In this document: positions 1 through 7,855 of the stretch, piece after piece
How the letters are laid out: every line of letters begins with the position of its first letter
Position numbering within the stretch: the stretch's first letter is position 1
Origin: CAIVPM01 sp049242865
GTDB taxonomy: Bacteria > Bacteroidota > Bacteroidia > Chitinophagales > Chitinophagaceae
Length of the DNA: 30,603 nt
Direction of reading: 5' to 3'
Assembly: GCA_049242865.1 (NCBI GenBank)
Contig: JBMLOR010000175.1
Coordinates: 1 to 30,603 of the forward strand
Translations under genes and position numbers: made by a program
The notes under the pieces: generated by a model
What the model was told of the DNA's origin: nothing
What the model saw: only the letters and a program-made list of their open reading frames with translations
Database searches by the model: none

Positions 1-320
1 TAGCTAGTTTTTTATGCAAACATTTATTAATTGATTGGCGTTGGGGCGAAGCCTACTTTGCTGAGAAACTATTAGATTTTGACTTTGCTGCTAACAATGG
101 TGGTTGGCAATGGGCAGCAGGTAGTGGTTGCGATGCAGCTCCATATTTTAGAGTGTTTAATCCTACTTTACAAACACAAAAATTTGATAAAGATTTAAAG
201 TATATTAAAAAATGGATTCCTGAACTTAATTCATTTAATTACCCTAAACCAATTGTTGTGCACGAAGATGCTCGAAAAAGATGTTTAGAAACTTATGCAA
301 TTGCTTTGAAAAAGGTATAA
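1..320 (+). CDS. phrB: Deoxyribodipyrimidine photolyase/cryptochrome family, C-terminal fragment (5' end outside window)
   Basis: The reading frame is open from base 3 to a TAA at 318-320, about 105 residues. It encodes the end of the FAD-binding helical domain of the photolyase/cryptochrome family. The visible pattern IDWRWGEAYFA, then NNGGWQW, then GCDAAPYFRVFNP, then KFD and YIKKWIPEL is the signature of class I photolyases, which use flavin and light to split cyclobutane pyrimidine dimers. A cryptochrome-DASH or (6-4) photolyase shares much of this pattern, so the exact substrate is not settled without the N-terminal antenna-binding domain, which lies outside. The stop is only 5 bases from the convergent stop of the neighbouring oxidoreductase gene. 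Family assignment is secure; subtype is inference. Confidence 0.85.
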   Translation, partial: ASFLCKHLLIDWRWGEAYFAEKLLDFDFAANNGGWQWAAGSGCDAAPYFRVFNPTLQTQKFDKDLKYIKKWIPELNSFNYPKPIVVHEDARKRCLETYAIALKKV

Positions 321-325
321 ACAGC

Positions 326-2176
326 TTACCCAAATAAACTTCCTAAATAATCCACTAGTTCTGTTTTTGTAATAGGCACACCCATAATTTTATTATAAGC
401 TTTAGCATCTACTAAAAATTGATCTCTAATAATTTTTACAAGTTGACCGTTGTTTATTTCTGGAACTACAATGGTTTCAAAATTCATAATAATATCTCCT
501 AAATTTTTAGGAAAAGGTCTGATATATTTTAAATGAACATGACTAATTTCCTTTCCTTGAGCTTGCAACTCCAAGCAAGCACTTTTGATAGAGCCATAAG
601 TGCTACCCCAACCAATAACCAAAACCTTCCCTTTTTCAGCACCACTATCTATCTTTTGTAAAGGAATATAGTTAGCAATTCTATCTACTTTTTCCTGACG
701 AATTTTAACCATGTGTTGGTGGTTGTCGGCATCGTAACTTATGTTTCCTGTAATATCTTGTTTTTCTAATCCACCAATTCTATGTTCTAAGCCTTTAGTA
801 CCTGGCACAGCCCAAGGGCGAGCCAATTTATCGTTTCGCTTGTAAGCTAAAAACTTTTCTTCGCCATCATCTAATCCTTGTTTAAAGGCAACTTCAATAG
901 TAGGCAAGTTCTCAGTTTGTGGAAATTTCCAAGGCTCAGCACCATTGGCAATATAACCATCACTCAACAAAATAATTGGCGTCATGTGTTGTACGCTTAT
1001 TCTAACAGCCTCAAAAGCAATGTCAAAACAATCACTAGGTGTGCTAGCAGCAATTACAGGCATTGGACACTCACCATTTCTTCCATAATATGCTTGCAAT
1101 AAATCACTTTGTTCTGTTTTTGTAGGCAATCCTGTACTTGGCCCTCCTCGTTGTATATTTATGATTATCAGCGGAATTTCTAACATTACAGCCAATCCCA
1201 TGGCTTCTGTTTTTAAAGCCATTCCTGGCCCACTTGTAGTAGTTACACCAAGGCTTCCACCATAGCTTGCACCAATAGCAGCAGTTATAGCAGCAATTTC
1301 ATCTTCGGCCTGAAAAGTTTTTACACCAAAACTTTTATGCTTACTTAGTTCGTGCAAAATATCACTAGCTGGTGTAATTGGGTAGCTTCCTAAAAACAAA
1401 GGCAACTTGCTTTGTTGGCTAGCAGCAATTAAGCCATAACTTAAAGCTTGGTTACCCATAATACTTCTGTATTTACCTGCAGGTAATTTTGCTTTTTCTA
1501 CAGTGTATCTAGTAGTAAAACTTTCAGTAGTATCTCCATAGTTGTAGCCTGCTTGCAAAACTTTAATATTGCTTTGTAAAATACTTTCTTTTTTGCCAAA
1601 TTTTTCGTCTAAAAAATCAATTGTATTTTGTAAGTCTCTATTGTACATCCAATACAACAAGCCCAACACAAACATATTTTTAGCACGGTCACGTTCTTTT
1701 GTGCCAAGTTCACCCACATCTTTTAAAGCTTCTCTTGTAAGCTTAGTAACATCAACTTTTGTAACTTCATAGCCATCTAAACTTCCATCTTCCAAAGGAT
1801 TTACACCATCGGCATAGTTAGCCAATCGTAAATTTTTGCTATCAAAACCATCGGTATTGGCAATAATTTTCCCCCCAGTTTTTAGGCTTTTTAAGTTTGC
1901 TTTTAAAGCAGCAGCATTCATAGCAACCAACACGTCACACAAGTCACCAGGTGTAAAAACCTTGCTGCTACTAAAGTGTAATTGAAACCCACTAACACCA
2001 GCAAGTGTACCTTGTGGGGCTCTAATCTCTGCAGGAAAATCAGGAAAAGTAGCCAAATCAATTCCCAGCAAAGCAGTATTGTTGGTAAATTGTTGACCAG
2101 TAAGTTGCATACCATCGCCACTATCTCCTGCAAATTTTATAACTACATCTTCAATTACTTGTTGTTGTACACGCAT
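326..2176 (-). CDS. korA: 2-oxoacid:ferredoxin oxidoreductase (2-oxoglutarate-type), fused gamma/alpha subunit
   Basis: This 616-residue protein is the fused gamma+alpha chain of a 2-oxoacid:acceptor oxidoreductase, probably the 2-oxoglutarate:ferredoxin enzyme that makes succinyl-CoA and reduced ferredoxin. Residues about 10-200 form the gamma (CoA-related) domain with GDSGDGMQ at 17-24. From about 240 comes the pyrimidine-binding alpha domain with YPITPAS (265-271), TTSGPG (313-318) and RGGPSTGLPTKTEQSD (343-358). The C-terminal transketolase-like domain runs to the end. The enzyme needs a TPP-binding beta subunit (KorB), normally encoded directly downstream; here the next gene is the convergent photolyase, so beta must be elsewhere. 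The ATG start agrees with a TAAATTTG box 32 bases upstream. The choice of 2-oxoglutarate over pyruvate is by family resemblance. Confidence 0.88.
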   Translation of the reverse strand: MRVQQQVIEDVVIKFAGDSGDGMQLTGQQFTNNTALLGIDLATFPDFPAEIRAPQGTLAGVSGFQLHFSSSKVFTPGDLCDVLVAMNAAALKANLKSLKTGGKIIANTDGFDSKNLRLANYADGVNPLEDGSLDGYEVTKVDVTKLTREALKDVGELGTKERDRAKNMFVLGLLYWMYNRDLQNTIDFLDEKFGKKESILQSNIKVLQAGYNYGDTTESFTTRYTVEKAKLPAGKYRSIMGNQALSYGLIAASQQSKLPLFLGSYPITPASDILHELSKHKSFGVKTFQAEDEIAAITAAIGASYGGSLGVTTTSGPGMALKTEAMGLAVMLEIPLIIINIQRGGPSTGLPTKTEQSDLLQAYYGRNGECPMPVIAASTPSDCFDIAFEAVRISVQHMTPIILLSDGYIANGAEPWKFPQTENLPTIEVAFKQGLDDGEEKFLAYKRNDKLARPWAVPGTKGLEHRIGGLEKQDITGNISYDADNHQHMVKIRQEKVDRIANYIPLQKIDSGAEKGKVLVIGWGSTYGSIKSACLELQAQGKEISHVHLKYIRPFPKNLGDIIMNFETIVVPEINNGQLVKIIRDQFLVDAKAYNKIMGVPITKTELVDYLGSLFG

Positions 2177-2207
2177 GTTTAATGTTTAAAACTTAGTTTC
2201 AAGGCTG

Positions 2208-2215
2208 CAAATTTA
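2208..2215 (-). promoter_or_regulatory. Bacteroidota -7 box (TAAATTTG) for korA
   Basis: On the minus strand TAAATTTG matches TAnnTTTG exactly and is followed by CAGCC. It lies 32 bases before the korA ATG, which would give a short leader. No convincing -33 TTG is at the usual spacing, so the call rests on the -7 element and position. Confidence 0.5.
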
Positions 2216-2334
2216 AGTTTATAGCAATTAGGGTGTATGATTAGTTTAAATAGTTGTTTGCTTTATAAGAAAACCTTTTAGTTTTTTGTTTTTAGAAACA
2301 TCATCTGTTTAATATCTATTGGGCTTTAGTAACC

Positions 2335-2400
2335 TGCTTTTCGTTGCAAGTCCTCGCTTCACTATCGTTCGCTGTGGGCTTTCCACTTCAATCAGGGTTA
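2335..2400. repeat. GC-richer intergenic repeat-like cassette
   Basis: The 301-base gap between korA and the OsmC gene holds a block that is visibly richer in G+C than its surroundings. It contains TTGCAAGTCCTCGCTTC, then ATCGTTCGCTGTGGGC, then TTTCCACTTCAATCAGGG. Sequences of this style (a CGCTTC/GTTCGC core followed by GGGCTTTCC and CTTCAATC) recur between genes in Chitinophagaceae-like genomes, as I recall them; no second copy is in this window. The block is translatable in frame with the OsmC gene, but the encoded stretch does not resemble that family. The rest of the gap shows only the korA -7 box. Confidence 0.45.
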
Positions 2401-2477
2401 ATGTCAACTGCAGCAATACTATTAAGCATTTACTCTATCATTTAATTTTAATTTCATTTATTTGTACAAATATTTTT

Positions 2478-2900
2478 ATGCAAACTATCACTTTAAAATT
2501 AGCCCAAAAAGATTTTGGTTTTGAAGCAACCGATGAGGCAGGTACAATTATAAAACTTGATACATCACCTGATCATGGAGGTAAAAATTACGGTGCCCGA
2601 CCAATGCAAATGCTTTTAATGGCCTTGGGCGGTTGTAGTGGTATTGATGTAATTAGCATTTTAAAAAAACAAAAAGTTGAATTACGTAATTACGAAATGA
2701 TAATTAAAGGTGAAAGAGAACAAGGAAAAGAACCGGCACTTTGGAAAACCGTAGACGTAACTTTTGTAATAGATGCTAATGTAACTCAAGAAAAAGCAGA
2801 AAGGGCTGTGCAATTAAGCATTGATAAATATTGTAGCGTTGCCGAAACTTTACGCCTTGCAGGTGCAACAATTACTCACAAAACCATTGTAAAAAACTAA
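2478..2900 (+). CDS. OsmC/Ohr family protein (peroxiredoxin-like)
   Basis: The 140-residue product belongs to the OsmC/Ohr family, whose members reduce organic hydroperoxides with a pair of cysteines in an obligate dimer. The two expected cysteines are present: C53 in LGGCSGIDV and C119 in DKYCSVAETL. Length matches the family. The frame is open another 53 codons upstream, but that stretch is translated intergenic repeat, so the start is placed at the ATG that begins MQTITLKLAQ. The HAD hydrolase follows after one base, so the two genes are almost certainly co-transcribed. OsmC rather than Ohr is favoured by the GGCSGIDV form; substrate is unknown. Confidence 0.85.
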   Translation: MQTITLKLAQKDFGFEATDEAGTIIKLDTSPDHGGKNYGARPMQMLLMALGGCSGIDVISILKKQKVELRNYEMIIKGEREQGKEPALWKTVDVTFVIDANVTQEKAERAVQLSIDKYCSVAETLRLAGATITHKTIVKN

Positions 2901-2901
2901 C

Positions 2902-3591
2902 ATGAGCAGCATTAAAGTTATTGCTTTTGATGCCGATGACACCCTTTGGGTAAACGAAAATTATTTTGCCGAAACAGAAAAACAATTTTGTGCGTTACTC
3001 GAAGCATTCGATAGTCATCACAACATTTCAAAAACACTTTTAGAAACAGAAATAAAAAACCTTTCTATTTATGGTTATGGTGTAAAAGGCTATACGTTGA
3101 GTATGATTGAAACTGCACTTAACATTACTAATAATACAGCTCCAATAAGTATTATAAATACTATCATAAACTATGGCAAAGATTTACTAAAAAAAGATAT
3201 AGAAGTTTTGCCACATGTAATTGAAGTGCTTAGTGCTTTACAAAGAAAATACAAATTGGTAGTTGCCACAAAAGGCGACTTGCTTGATCAGCAAAACAAA
3301 TTGGAACGTTCGGGTTTGTCTGATTATTTTCATCATATTGAAGTAATGAGCGACAAAAAAGAAAACGACTATAAAAAGCTATTAAAACATTTAGATATTC
3401 AAGCAAATGAATTTGCTATGGTGGGCAATTCCGTAAAAAGTGATATTTTGCCTGTGTTACAAATAGGTTCAAAAGCATTTCATATTCCTCATCATACAAC
3501 ATGGGCACACGAAATTGTAAATGCAAAAGTGGAGCATGAAAATTTTGTAGAGCTTACTACCTTAAAGCAAGTATTAAGTTATTTTGATTGA
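2902..3591 (+). CDS. HAD-superfamily hydrolase (phosphatase-like)
   Basis: This 229-residue protein is a haloacid-dehalogenase-superfamily hydrolase, subfamily IA by layout. Motif I is FDADDTLW with the nucleophile D10 and general acid D12. A helical cap follows at about 20-95. Motif II is VVATKGD around 120-126, and motif IV is VGNSVKSD around 174-181. Relatives dephosphorylate small metabolites such as nucleotides or phosphoglycolate; the sequence does not show which. It starts one base after the OsmC stop and its last 13 bases overlap the convergent TauE-like gene. Confidence 0.82.
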   Translation: MSSIKVIAFDADDTLWVNENYFAETEKQFCALLEAFDSHHNISKTLLETEIKNLSIYGYGVKGYTLSMIETALNITNNTAPISIINTIINYGKDLLKKDIEVLPHVIEVLSALQRKYKLVVATKGDLLDQQNKLERSGLSDYFHHIEVMSDKKENDYKKLLKHLDIQANEFAMVGNSVKSDILPVLQIGSKAFHIPHHTTWAHEIVNAKVEHENFVELTTLKQVLSYFD

Positions 3592-4016
3592 TGTTGCTCT
3601 ACAGTTGTAACGTTGTTTTTATTGGCTGTTGATTTTTTTTTATCATCAAAAAAAAGCATTCTTATTGCAATTAAAAGCAAAACAACTCCAAATATTTTTT
3701 TTAGCAAATCGTCGGATATTTTATTAGCAATTTTACCACCAAAATAACCTCCAATTACAAAACCAATGGCTAATAAAACAACTATTTTAAAATCAATATG
3801 GCCATTTTTATAATATTGCCACATTCCTAAAAACACAACAGGTAAAGTAAGTACTGCTAATGAAGTGCCTTGTGCTTGCTTTTGAGTTAATGCTAAAAAA
3901 AATACAAGGCATGGAACTATAATTATTCCACCACCAACACCCACTAAACCACTAAGCATACCACTGAAAAAACCAATAATTAATAAGGCTATTACAATGC
4001 CAATGGTGATAGTCAT
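3579..4016 (-). CDS. Half-size TauE/SafE family membrane permease
   Basis: The product is a 145-residue hydrophobic protein of the TauE/SafE (DUF81) family, membrane proteins linked to export of sulfite or other organosulfur anions. The N-terminal repeat signature GLVGVGGGIIIVPCLV is present, followed by QAQGTSLAVLTLP and the glycine-rich GGYFGGKIA. About four membrane segments are visible. Typical family members are 240-270 residues with two repeats; this one carries only the first plus a lysine-rich tail, so it probably works as a dimer. I found no remnant of a second half downstream, because the frame ends inside the HAD gene. The ATG at 4016 is preferred over an upstream TTG (4031). Confidence 0.75.
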   Translation of the reverse strand: MTITIGIVIALLIIGFFSGMLSGLVGVGGGIIIVPCLVFFLALTQKQAQGTSLAVLTLPVVFLGMWQYYKNGHIDFKIVVLLAIGFVIGGYFGGKIANKISDDLLKKIFGVVLLLIAIRMLFFDDKKKSTANKNNVTTVEQHQSK

Positions 4017-4065
4017 GTTTTTACTTTTCAAGGTGATGAAATTTTATTTTCAACTTAGTAAATCA

Positions 4066-4104
4066 AATTTCGTGTATTTAGCAATTAGCTAAATACACGA
4101 AATT
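4066..4104 (-). terminator. Perfect 17-bp inverted repeat just downstream of ppa
   Basis: The arms AATTTCGTGTATTTAGC (4066-4082) and its exact complement (4088-4104) are separated by five bases. The hairpin begins 11 bases after the ppa stop on the minus strand. The stem is AT-rich and no U-tract follows, so it is not a textbook intrinsic terminator; it could end or protect the metG-ppa transcript, or be an operator for the TauE-like gene, which starts 50 bases further on. Confidence 0.5.
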
Positions 4105-4115
4105 ATACTTATAAA

Positions 4116-4664
4116 TTATTTTTTTACAAAGCATTCTTGGTAGTAATCAATAGCTTCTTGAACAATCGTTAGGGCCTTGGCTTTGTCGCCAAACTCTTCA
4201 ACAATAACAGTCTTTTTTTCCAGTTTTTTATACTCTTCAAAAAAGTTTCTTATTTCTTCAAAAAAGTGATTGGGTAGTTCCTCAATATTATTGATATGAT
4301 TAACGCTTGGGTCGTTAGCTGCAATACTGATAATTTTATCATCAGCTTCGCCACCATCTACCATTTGCATTACCCCAACTACTCTAGCATCAATTAAAGT
4401 AAGTGGTTGTACTGGTAAAGAAGTAATTACTAAAATATCTAAAGGGTCTTTATCTCCACCATAAGTTTGAGGTATAAAACCATAATTTATAGGATAATAA
4501 AACGAAGAATAAATTATTCTGTCGAGTTTTAATAAGCCACTTTCTTTATCAATTTCATATTTGCATCTGCTACCTTGCGGAATTTCAATTACAGCATTTA
4601 CAACTCGTGGGGCTTGTTCGCCACACTTTACGCCATGCCATGGGTGTAGAACATTTGTTTGCAT
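4116..4664 (-). CDS. ppa: Inorganic pyrophosphatase, family I
   Basis: This 182-residue protein is a soluble family I inorganic pyrophosphatase, which hydrolyses PPi to two phosphates and pulls biosynthetic reactions such as tRNA charging forward. Visible signatures are the N-terminal IEIPQGSRCKYEID, then YPINYGFIPQTYGGDKDPLDILV, which contains the metal-binding DKDPLD motif, followed by the VVGVMQMVDGGEADDKII strand with a further aspartate pair. Length is normal. It follows metG by 34 bases on the same strand with no promoter-like box between, so metG-ppa is a likely operon: one enzyme makes PPi and the next removes it. Confidence 0.93.
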   Translation of the reverse strand: MQTNVLHPWHGVKCGEQAPRVVNAVIEIPQGSRCKYEIDKESGLLKLDRIIYSSFYYPINYGFIPQTYGGDKDPLDILVITSLPVQPLTLIDARVVGVMQMVDGGEADDKIISIAANDPSVNHINNIEELPNHFFEEIRNFFEEYKKLEKKTVIVEEFGDKAKALTIVQEAIDYYQECFVKK

Positions 4665-4698
4665 AATTATTTGTTTTTAGGATGTTGATTTAATAAAA

Positions 4699-6828
4699 TT
4701 AACTTACTCCACTGCCATTATTTACCACAGTTTTTGGTTGCATAAAATGTAATTTGCCATTTGCATCTTCAGCCATTAAAATCATACCATTACTTTCTAT
4801 GCCTCTCATTTTTCGAGGTGCTAAGTTACAAACAACAGTTACTTGCTGTCCAATTATTTCTTCTGGGGTAAAATGTAGAGCAATGCCGCTAACAATAGTT
4901 CTAGTTTCAAAACCTAAATCTACTTGTAGTTTAAGTAATTTGTCTGCTTTTTCAACTTTTTCAGCAGCTGTAATTGTTCCAATTTTTAAATCAATTTTAG
5001 CAAAATCATCGAAGGTTATAGATGGTTTACTGATTGATTGATTGATGATTTCTGTTTTTTCTTCCACTTTATTTTTTTCTGAATTTTGGCTTTTAACTTT
5101 TAGTTTTTGAATTTGATTCTCTATTTCGCTATCCTCAATTTTTCTGAATAAAATTTCTGGTGGTCGCATGCTGTAACCAACTTTGAGTAAATCTATTCTA
5201 CCTGCATTTTCCCATTCTAACATTCTTTCAACCACCTTCATCATGTGTAGCATTTTTTTAGAAGTAAATGGTAAAAATGGATGAATTAAAATAGATAAAT
5301 TAGCACACAATTGTAAACATAAATGCAAGCAATTGTCAATGCTTTGTTGCACTTCGGGCTTTTCGGCTAGTTGCTTAGTTAAAATCCAAGGTTGTTTTTT
5401 TTGTAAATATTGATTGCCTTTACGAGCCAAATCAATTACTTCGAATTGAGCATCTCTGAATTTATATTCTTCTAGCAATTGCTCAACTTTTTGTTTAGTG
5501 TTTTTAATGTCGAGAATGAGTTGTTTATCATCATCGTCAATAATATCATTGAAAAACTTTGGAACTTTACTTCCACAAAGTTTGTGCATTAATACAAAAC
5601 TTCTGTTTACAAAATTTCCAAAAATATCGCTCAACTCACTTTTGTAAGCTGTTGCAAAACCTTTCCAAGTAAATTCACTGTCTTTAGTTTCAGGTGCAAT
5701 TGCAGTTAAGTAATAACGTAAAGCATCGGCCATTTGTCCACCACCATTTTCAGGTTTTATCCAGTCGTTTATATAATCTTCCATTTCAATACTCCAACCT
5801 CTGCTAGTGCTCATTTTATCGCCTTCCAAGTTCATAAATTCATTACTTACAACTTGAGCAGGTAAAATGTTGCCATGAAGTTTGAGCATTATTGGAAAAA
5901 TTATGGCATGAAAAACAATATTATCTTTTCCAATAAAATGAACTAATTGTGTGTCATTATCACACCAATATGGTTTCCAATCTTTATCGTTATCAATAGC
6001 CCATTGCTTTGTTGCACTTATATAGCCAATAGGAGCATCAAACCAAACGTACAAAACTTTACCATCAAAAGTTTTATCATTTGATGGGTTTGGTAGGCTT
6101 ACACCCCAATCTAAATCTCTAGTAACTGCACGAGGCTGCAAACCACCATCAATCCAACTTTTTACTTGGCCAACTACATTAGCACGCCAGTCGTTTTTAT
6201 GACCTTCAACTACCCAATCTTTTAAGAATGTTTCGTATTCGTTTAAGGGTAAATACCAATGTTTTGTAAGTTTTTTTACAGGAGCATTTCCGCTTAAAGT
6301 AGATACTGGGTTAATCAATTCTTCAGGGCTAAGACTTTTGCCACATTTTTCGCATTGATCGCCATAGGCATTATCATGTGCACAGTTTGGGCAAGTGCCT
6401 TTTATGTATCTATCTGCTAAGAAAGTATTGGCTTCTTCATCGAAAAATTGTTCAGTTTCTTTAACCACTAGCTTTCCTTCGCTATTAAGTTTACTAAAAA
6501 AATCCTGTGCAGTTTGGTGGTGAATTGGAGCTGATGTTCTATGATAAATATCGAATTCAATTCCCAAATCTTTAAAATTTTGTTCGATTATTGGATGATA
6601 TTTATCGATAATTGCTTGAGCTGTAGTGCCTTCTTTTATAGCTTGCATAGGAATAGCTGTGCCATGTTCATCGCTACCACAAACAAAAACCACATCTCTT
6701 TTTTGCTGACGTAAATATTTTACATAAATATCTGCTGGAATATATGCACCTGCCAAGTGACCAATATGCTTTAAGCCATTGGCATAAGGTAAGGCAGACG
6801 TTACTAAATATCTTTTAGGTTGAGCCAT
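4699..6828 (-). CDS. metG: Methionyl-tRNA synthetase with C-terminal tRNA-binding domain
   Basis: This 709-residue enzyme charges tRNA-Met using ATP. The class I core opens with SALPYANG and HIGH (21-24). Four zinc-knuckle cysteines lie at about 146, 149, 159 and 162 (CPNC then CEKC). The KMSKS loop reads KMSTS (338-342), a variant I associate with Bacteroidota MetG. The helical anticodon-binding domain follows, then a low-complexity Lys/Glu/Gln linker near 565-600, then an EMAP/Trbp111-like OB-fold (about 602-709) with FDDFAKIDLKIG and APRKMRGIESNGMIL. The frame extends to a TTG at 6849, but a TACTTTTG box covers that codon, so the ATG at 6828 (MAQPKRYLV) is chosen. Confidence 0.95.
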   Translation of the reverse strand: MAQPKRYLVTSALPYANGLKHIGHLAGAYIPADIYVKYLRQQKRDVVFVCGSDEHGTAIPMQAIKEGTTAQAIIDKYHPIIEQNFKDLGIEFDIYHRTSAPIHHQTAQDFFSKLNSEGKLVVKETEQFFDEEANTFLADRYIKGTCPNCAHDNAYGDQCEKCGKSLSPEELINPVSTLSGNAPVKKLTKHWYLPLNEYETFLKDWVVEGHKNDWRANVVGQVKSWIDGGLQPRAVTRDLDWGVSLPNPSNDKTFDGKVLYVWFDAPIGYISATKQWAIDNDKDWKPYWCDNDTQLVHFIGKDNIVFHAIIFPIMLKLHGNILPAQVVSNEFMNLEGDKMSTSRGWSIEMEDYINDWIKPENGGGQMADALRYYLTAIAPETKDSEFTWKGFATAYKSELSDIFGNFVNRSFVLMHKLCGSKVPKFFNDIIDDDDKQLILDIKNTKQKVEQLLEEYKFRDAQFEVIDLARKGNQYLQKKQPWILTKQLAEKPEVQQSIDNCLHLCLQLCANLSILIHPFLPFTSKKMLHMMKVVERMLEWENAGRIDLLKVGYSMRPPEILFRKIEDSEIENQIQKLKVKSQNSEKNKVEEKTEIINQSISKPSITFDDFAKIDLKIGTITAAEKVEKADKLLKLQVDLGFETRTIVSGIALHFTPEEIIGQQVTVVCNLAPRKMRGIESNGMILMAEDANGKLHFMQPKTVVNNGSGVS

Positions 6829-6846
6829 AATTTTTTGAAATGGATG

Positions 6847-6854
6847 CAAAAGTA
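6847..6854 (-). promoter_or_regulatory. Bacteroidota -7 box (TACTTTTG) for metG-ppa
   Basis: The minus strand reads TACTTTTGCATCC starting 26 bases before the metG ATG, a perfect TAnnTTTG match. The in-frame TTG at 6849 lies inside this box, which argues against the longer start. A -33 TTG at standard spacing is not evident. Confidence 0.55.
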
Positions 6855-6919
6855 TGAGATTTGACAGCTTTTATAAAGTTGACAATTCATGCTTTGTTAA
6901 AATATATTTAATCTAAACA

Positions 6920-6945
6920 AAAAAGCTGCTTTTCAGCAGCTTTTT
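6920..6945 (-). terminator. Intrinsic terminator of the rpsF-rpsR-rplI operon
   Basis: An 11-bp perfect stem (6920-6930 with 6935-6945) reads on the minus strand AAAAAGCTGCT, GAAA loop, AGCAGCTTTTT, followed by TG. It starts 22 bases after the rplI stop. GC-rich core, GNRA tetraloop and U-tract make this a classic rho-independent terminator. The A/T flanks also make it usable from the opposite strand. Confidence 0.88.
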
Positions 6946-6967
6946 ATAGTTAAGTGTTATTTGAATA

Positions 6968-7414
6968 TTATTCAGATACAACTTCAAATTCAACTTCAGT
7001 AGTATTGTTACCACCAAAATCAATAGTTGCTTTGTAGCTGCCTAATTCTTTTACTTCATCTGCGATAGTGATACGTTTGCGATCAATTTCGTAACCTTTT
7101 TGGTCTCTAATAGCACGTGCAATTTGTAAGCTAGTAACGCTACCAAATATTTTACCACTTGTACCAGATTTTGCACCAATTTTAATAGCACCATTTTGTA
7201 TTGCAGCAATAACTGTATTAATTTCAGCAAGCATTGCAGCTTCTTTTTTAGCCTTAACTTTTAAACGCTCTTGCAATTGCTTAAGGTTAGTTGGGCTAGC
7301 TTCAACTGCCATTTTTTGTGGAATTAAATAGTTACGAGCGTAGCCATTTTTTACTTTAACTACTTCGTTTTTTCCACCAAGATTGTCAACATCTTGAATT
7401 AAGATTATGTCCAT
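6968..7414 (-). CDS. rplI: 50S ribosomal protein L9
   Basis: The 148-residue product is ribosomal protein L9 of the large subunit, which binds 23S rRNA and limits frameshifting. The N-terminal domain shows MDIILIQDVDNLGGKNEVV and then GYARNYLIPQKMAV, the L9 signature. The long connecting helix follows (about 45-75, rich in Lys/Ala/Glu), then the C-terminal domain with GKIFGSVTSLQIA. The frame continues 21 codons upstream to a TTG, but those residues (VEDSHNHKKHDW) are absent from L9, so the ATG at 7414 is the start. It is the last gene of the rpsF-rpsR-rplI operon, separated from rpsR by 175 bases. Confidence 0.95.
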   Translation of the reverse strand: MDIILIQDVDNLGGKNEVVKVKNGYARNYLIPQKMAVEASPTNLKQLQERLKVKAKKEAAMLAEINTVIAAIQNGAIKIGAKSGTSGKIFGSVTSLQIARAIRDQKGYEIDRKRITIADEVKELGSYKATIDFGGNNTTEVEFEVVSE

Positions 7415-7589
7415 TTTTTTTGTTTTAGCTCCCAAAGCCCAATCGTGTTTTTTGTGATTGTGACTGTCTTCTACCAATTGTAGAGTTAGGGAAGGTTACT
7501 AAATTAAGTACGATTTACGATTGTTGATTTACAATTTAATGATTGATAATTTTGTTTTAGTATTAATCGCAATTAATATCATATTAAAA

Positions 7590-7853
7590 CTATTTCATTA
7601 AATCGGTTACGTAAGGTAACAATGCCATTTGACGAGCTTTTTTAATAGCATCACTAACTTTACGTTGATATTTTAAAGAGTTTCCACTTAAGCGACGAGG
7701 CAACATTTTACCTTGTTCGTTTAAGAATTTCTTTAAAAATTCGATGTCTTTGTAGTCAACGTATTTAATGCCATATTTTTTGAAACGACAAAATTTCTTT
7801 TTTGGTTTCTCTTGCTTAATGGCAGTAAGGTATTTTATTTCATTTTTAGCCAT
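7590..7853 (-). CDS. rpsR: 30S ribosomal protein S18
   Basis: The 87-residue protein is S18, which pairs with S6 on the platform of the small subunit. The conserved core is CRFKKYGIKYVDYKD, then FLNEQGKMLPRRLSG and KYQRKVSDAIKKARQMALLPY. Length and the C-terminal YVTDLMK fit the Bacteroidota S18 form. It starts 2 bases after the rpsF stop. The 175 bases between this stop and rplI hold no gene; only weak short inverted repeats are visible there and no -7 box, so all three genes are probably on one transcript. Confidence 0.95.
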   Translation of the reverse strand: MAKNEIKYLTAIKQEKPKKKFCRFKKYGIKYVDYKDIEFLKKFLNEQGKMLPRRLSGNSLKYQRKVSDAIKKARQMALLPYVTDLMK

Positions 7854-7855
7854 GA

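Noticed and set aside
2319..2477. 53-residue N-terminal extension of the OsmC protein
   Set aside because: It is translated intergenic repeat with no resemblance to OsmC proteins, which begin close to MQTITLKL.
6829..6849. Seven-residue N-terminal extension of metG from a TTG
   Set aside because: The extension overlaps a perfect -7 box, and MetG proteins begin just before the SALPYANG strand, as the internal ATG gives.
7415..7477. 21-residue N-terminal extension of rplI
   Set aside because: L9 universally starts with M(D/Q)IIL-type strand; the extra residues come from a TTG start in leader sequence.
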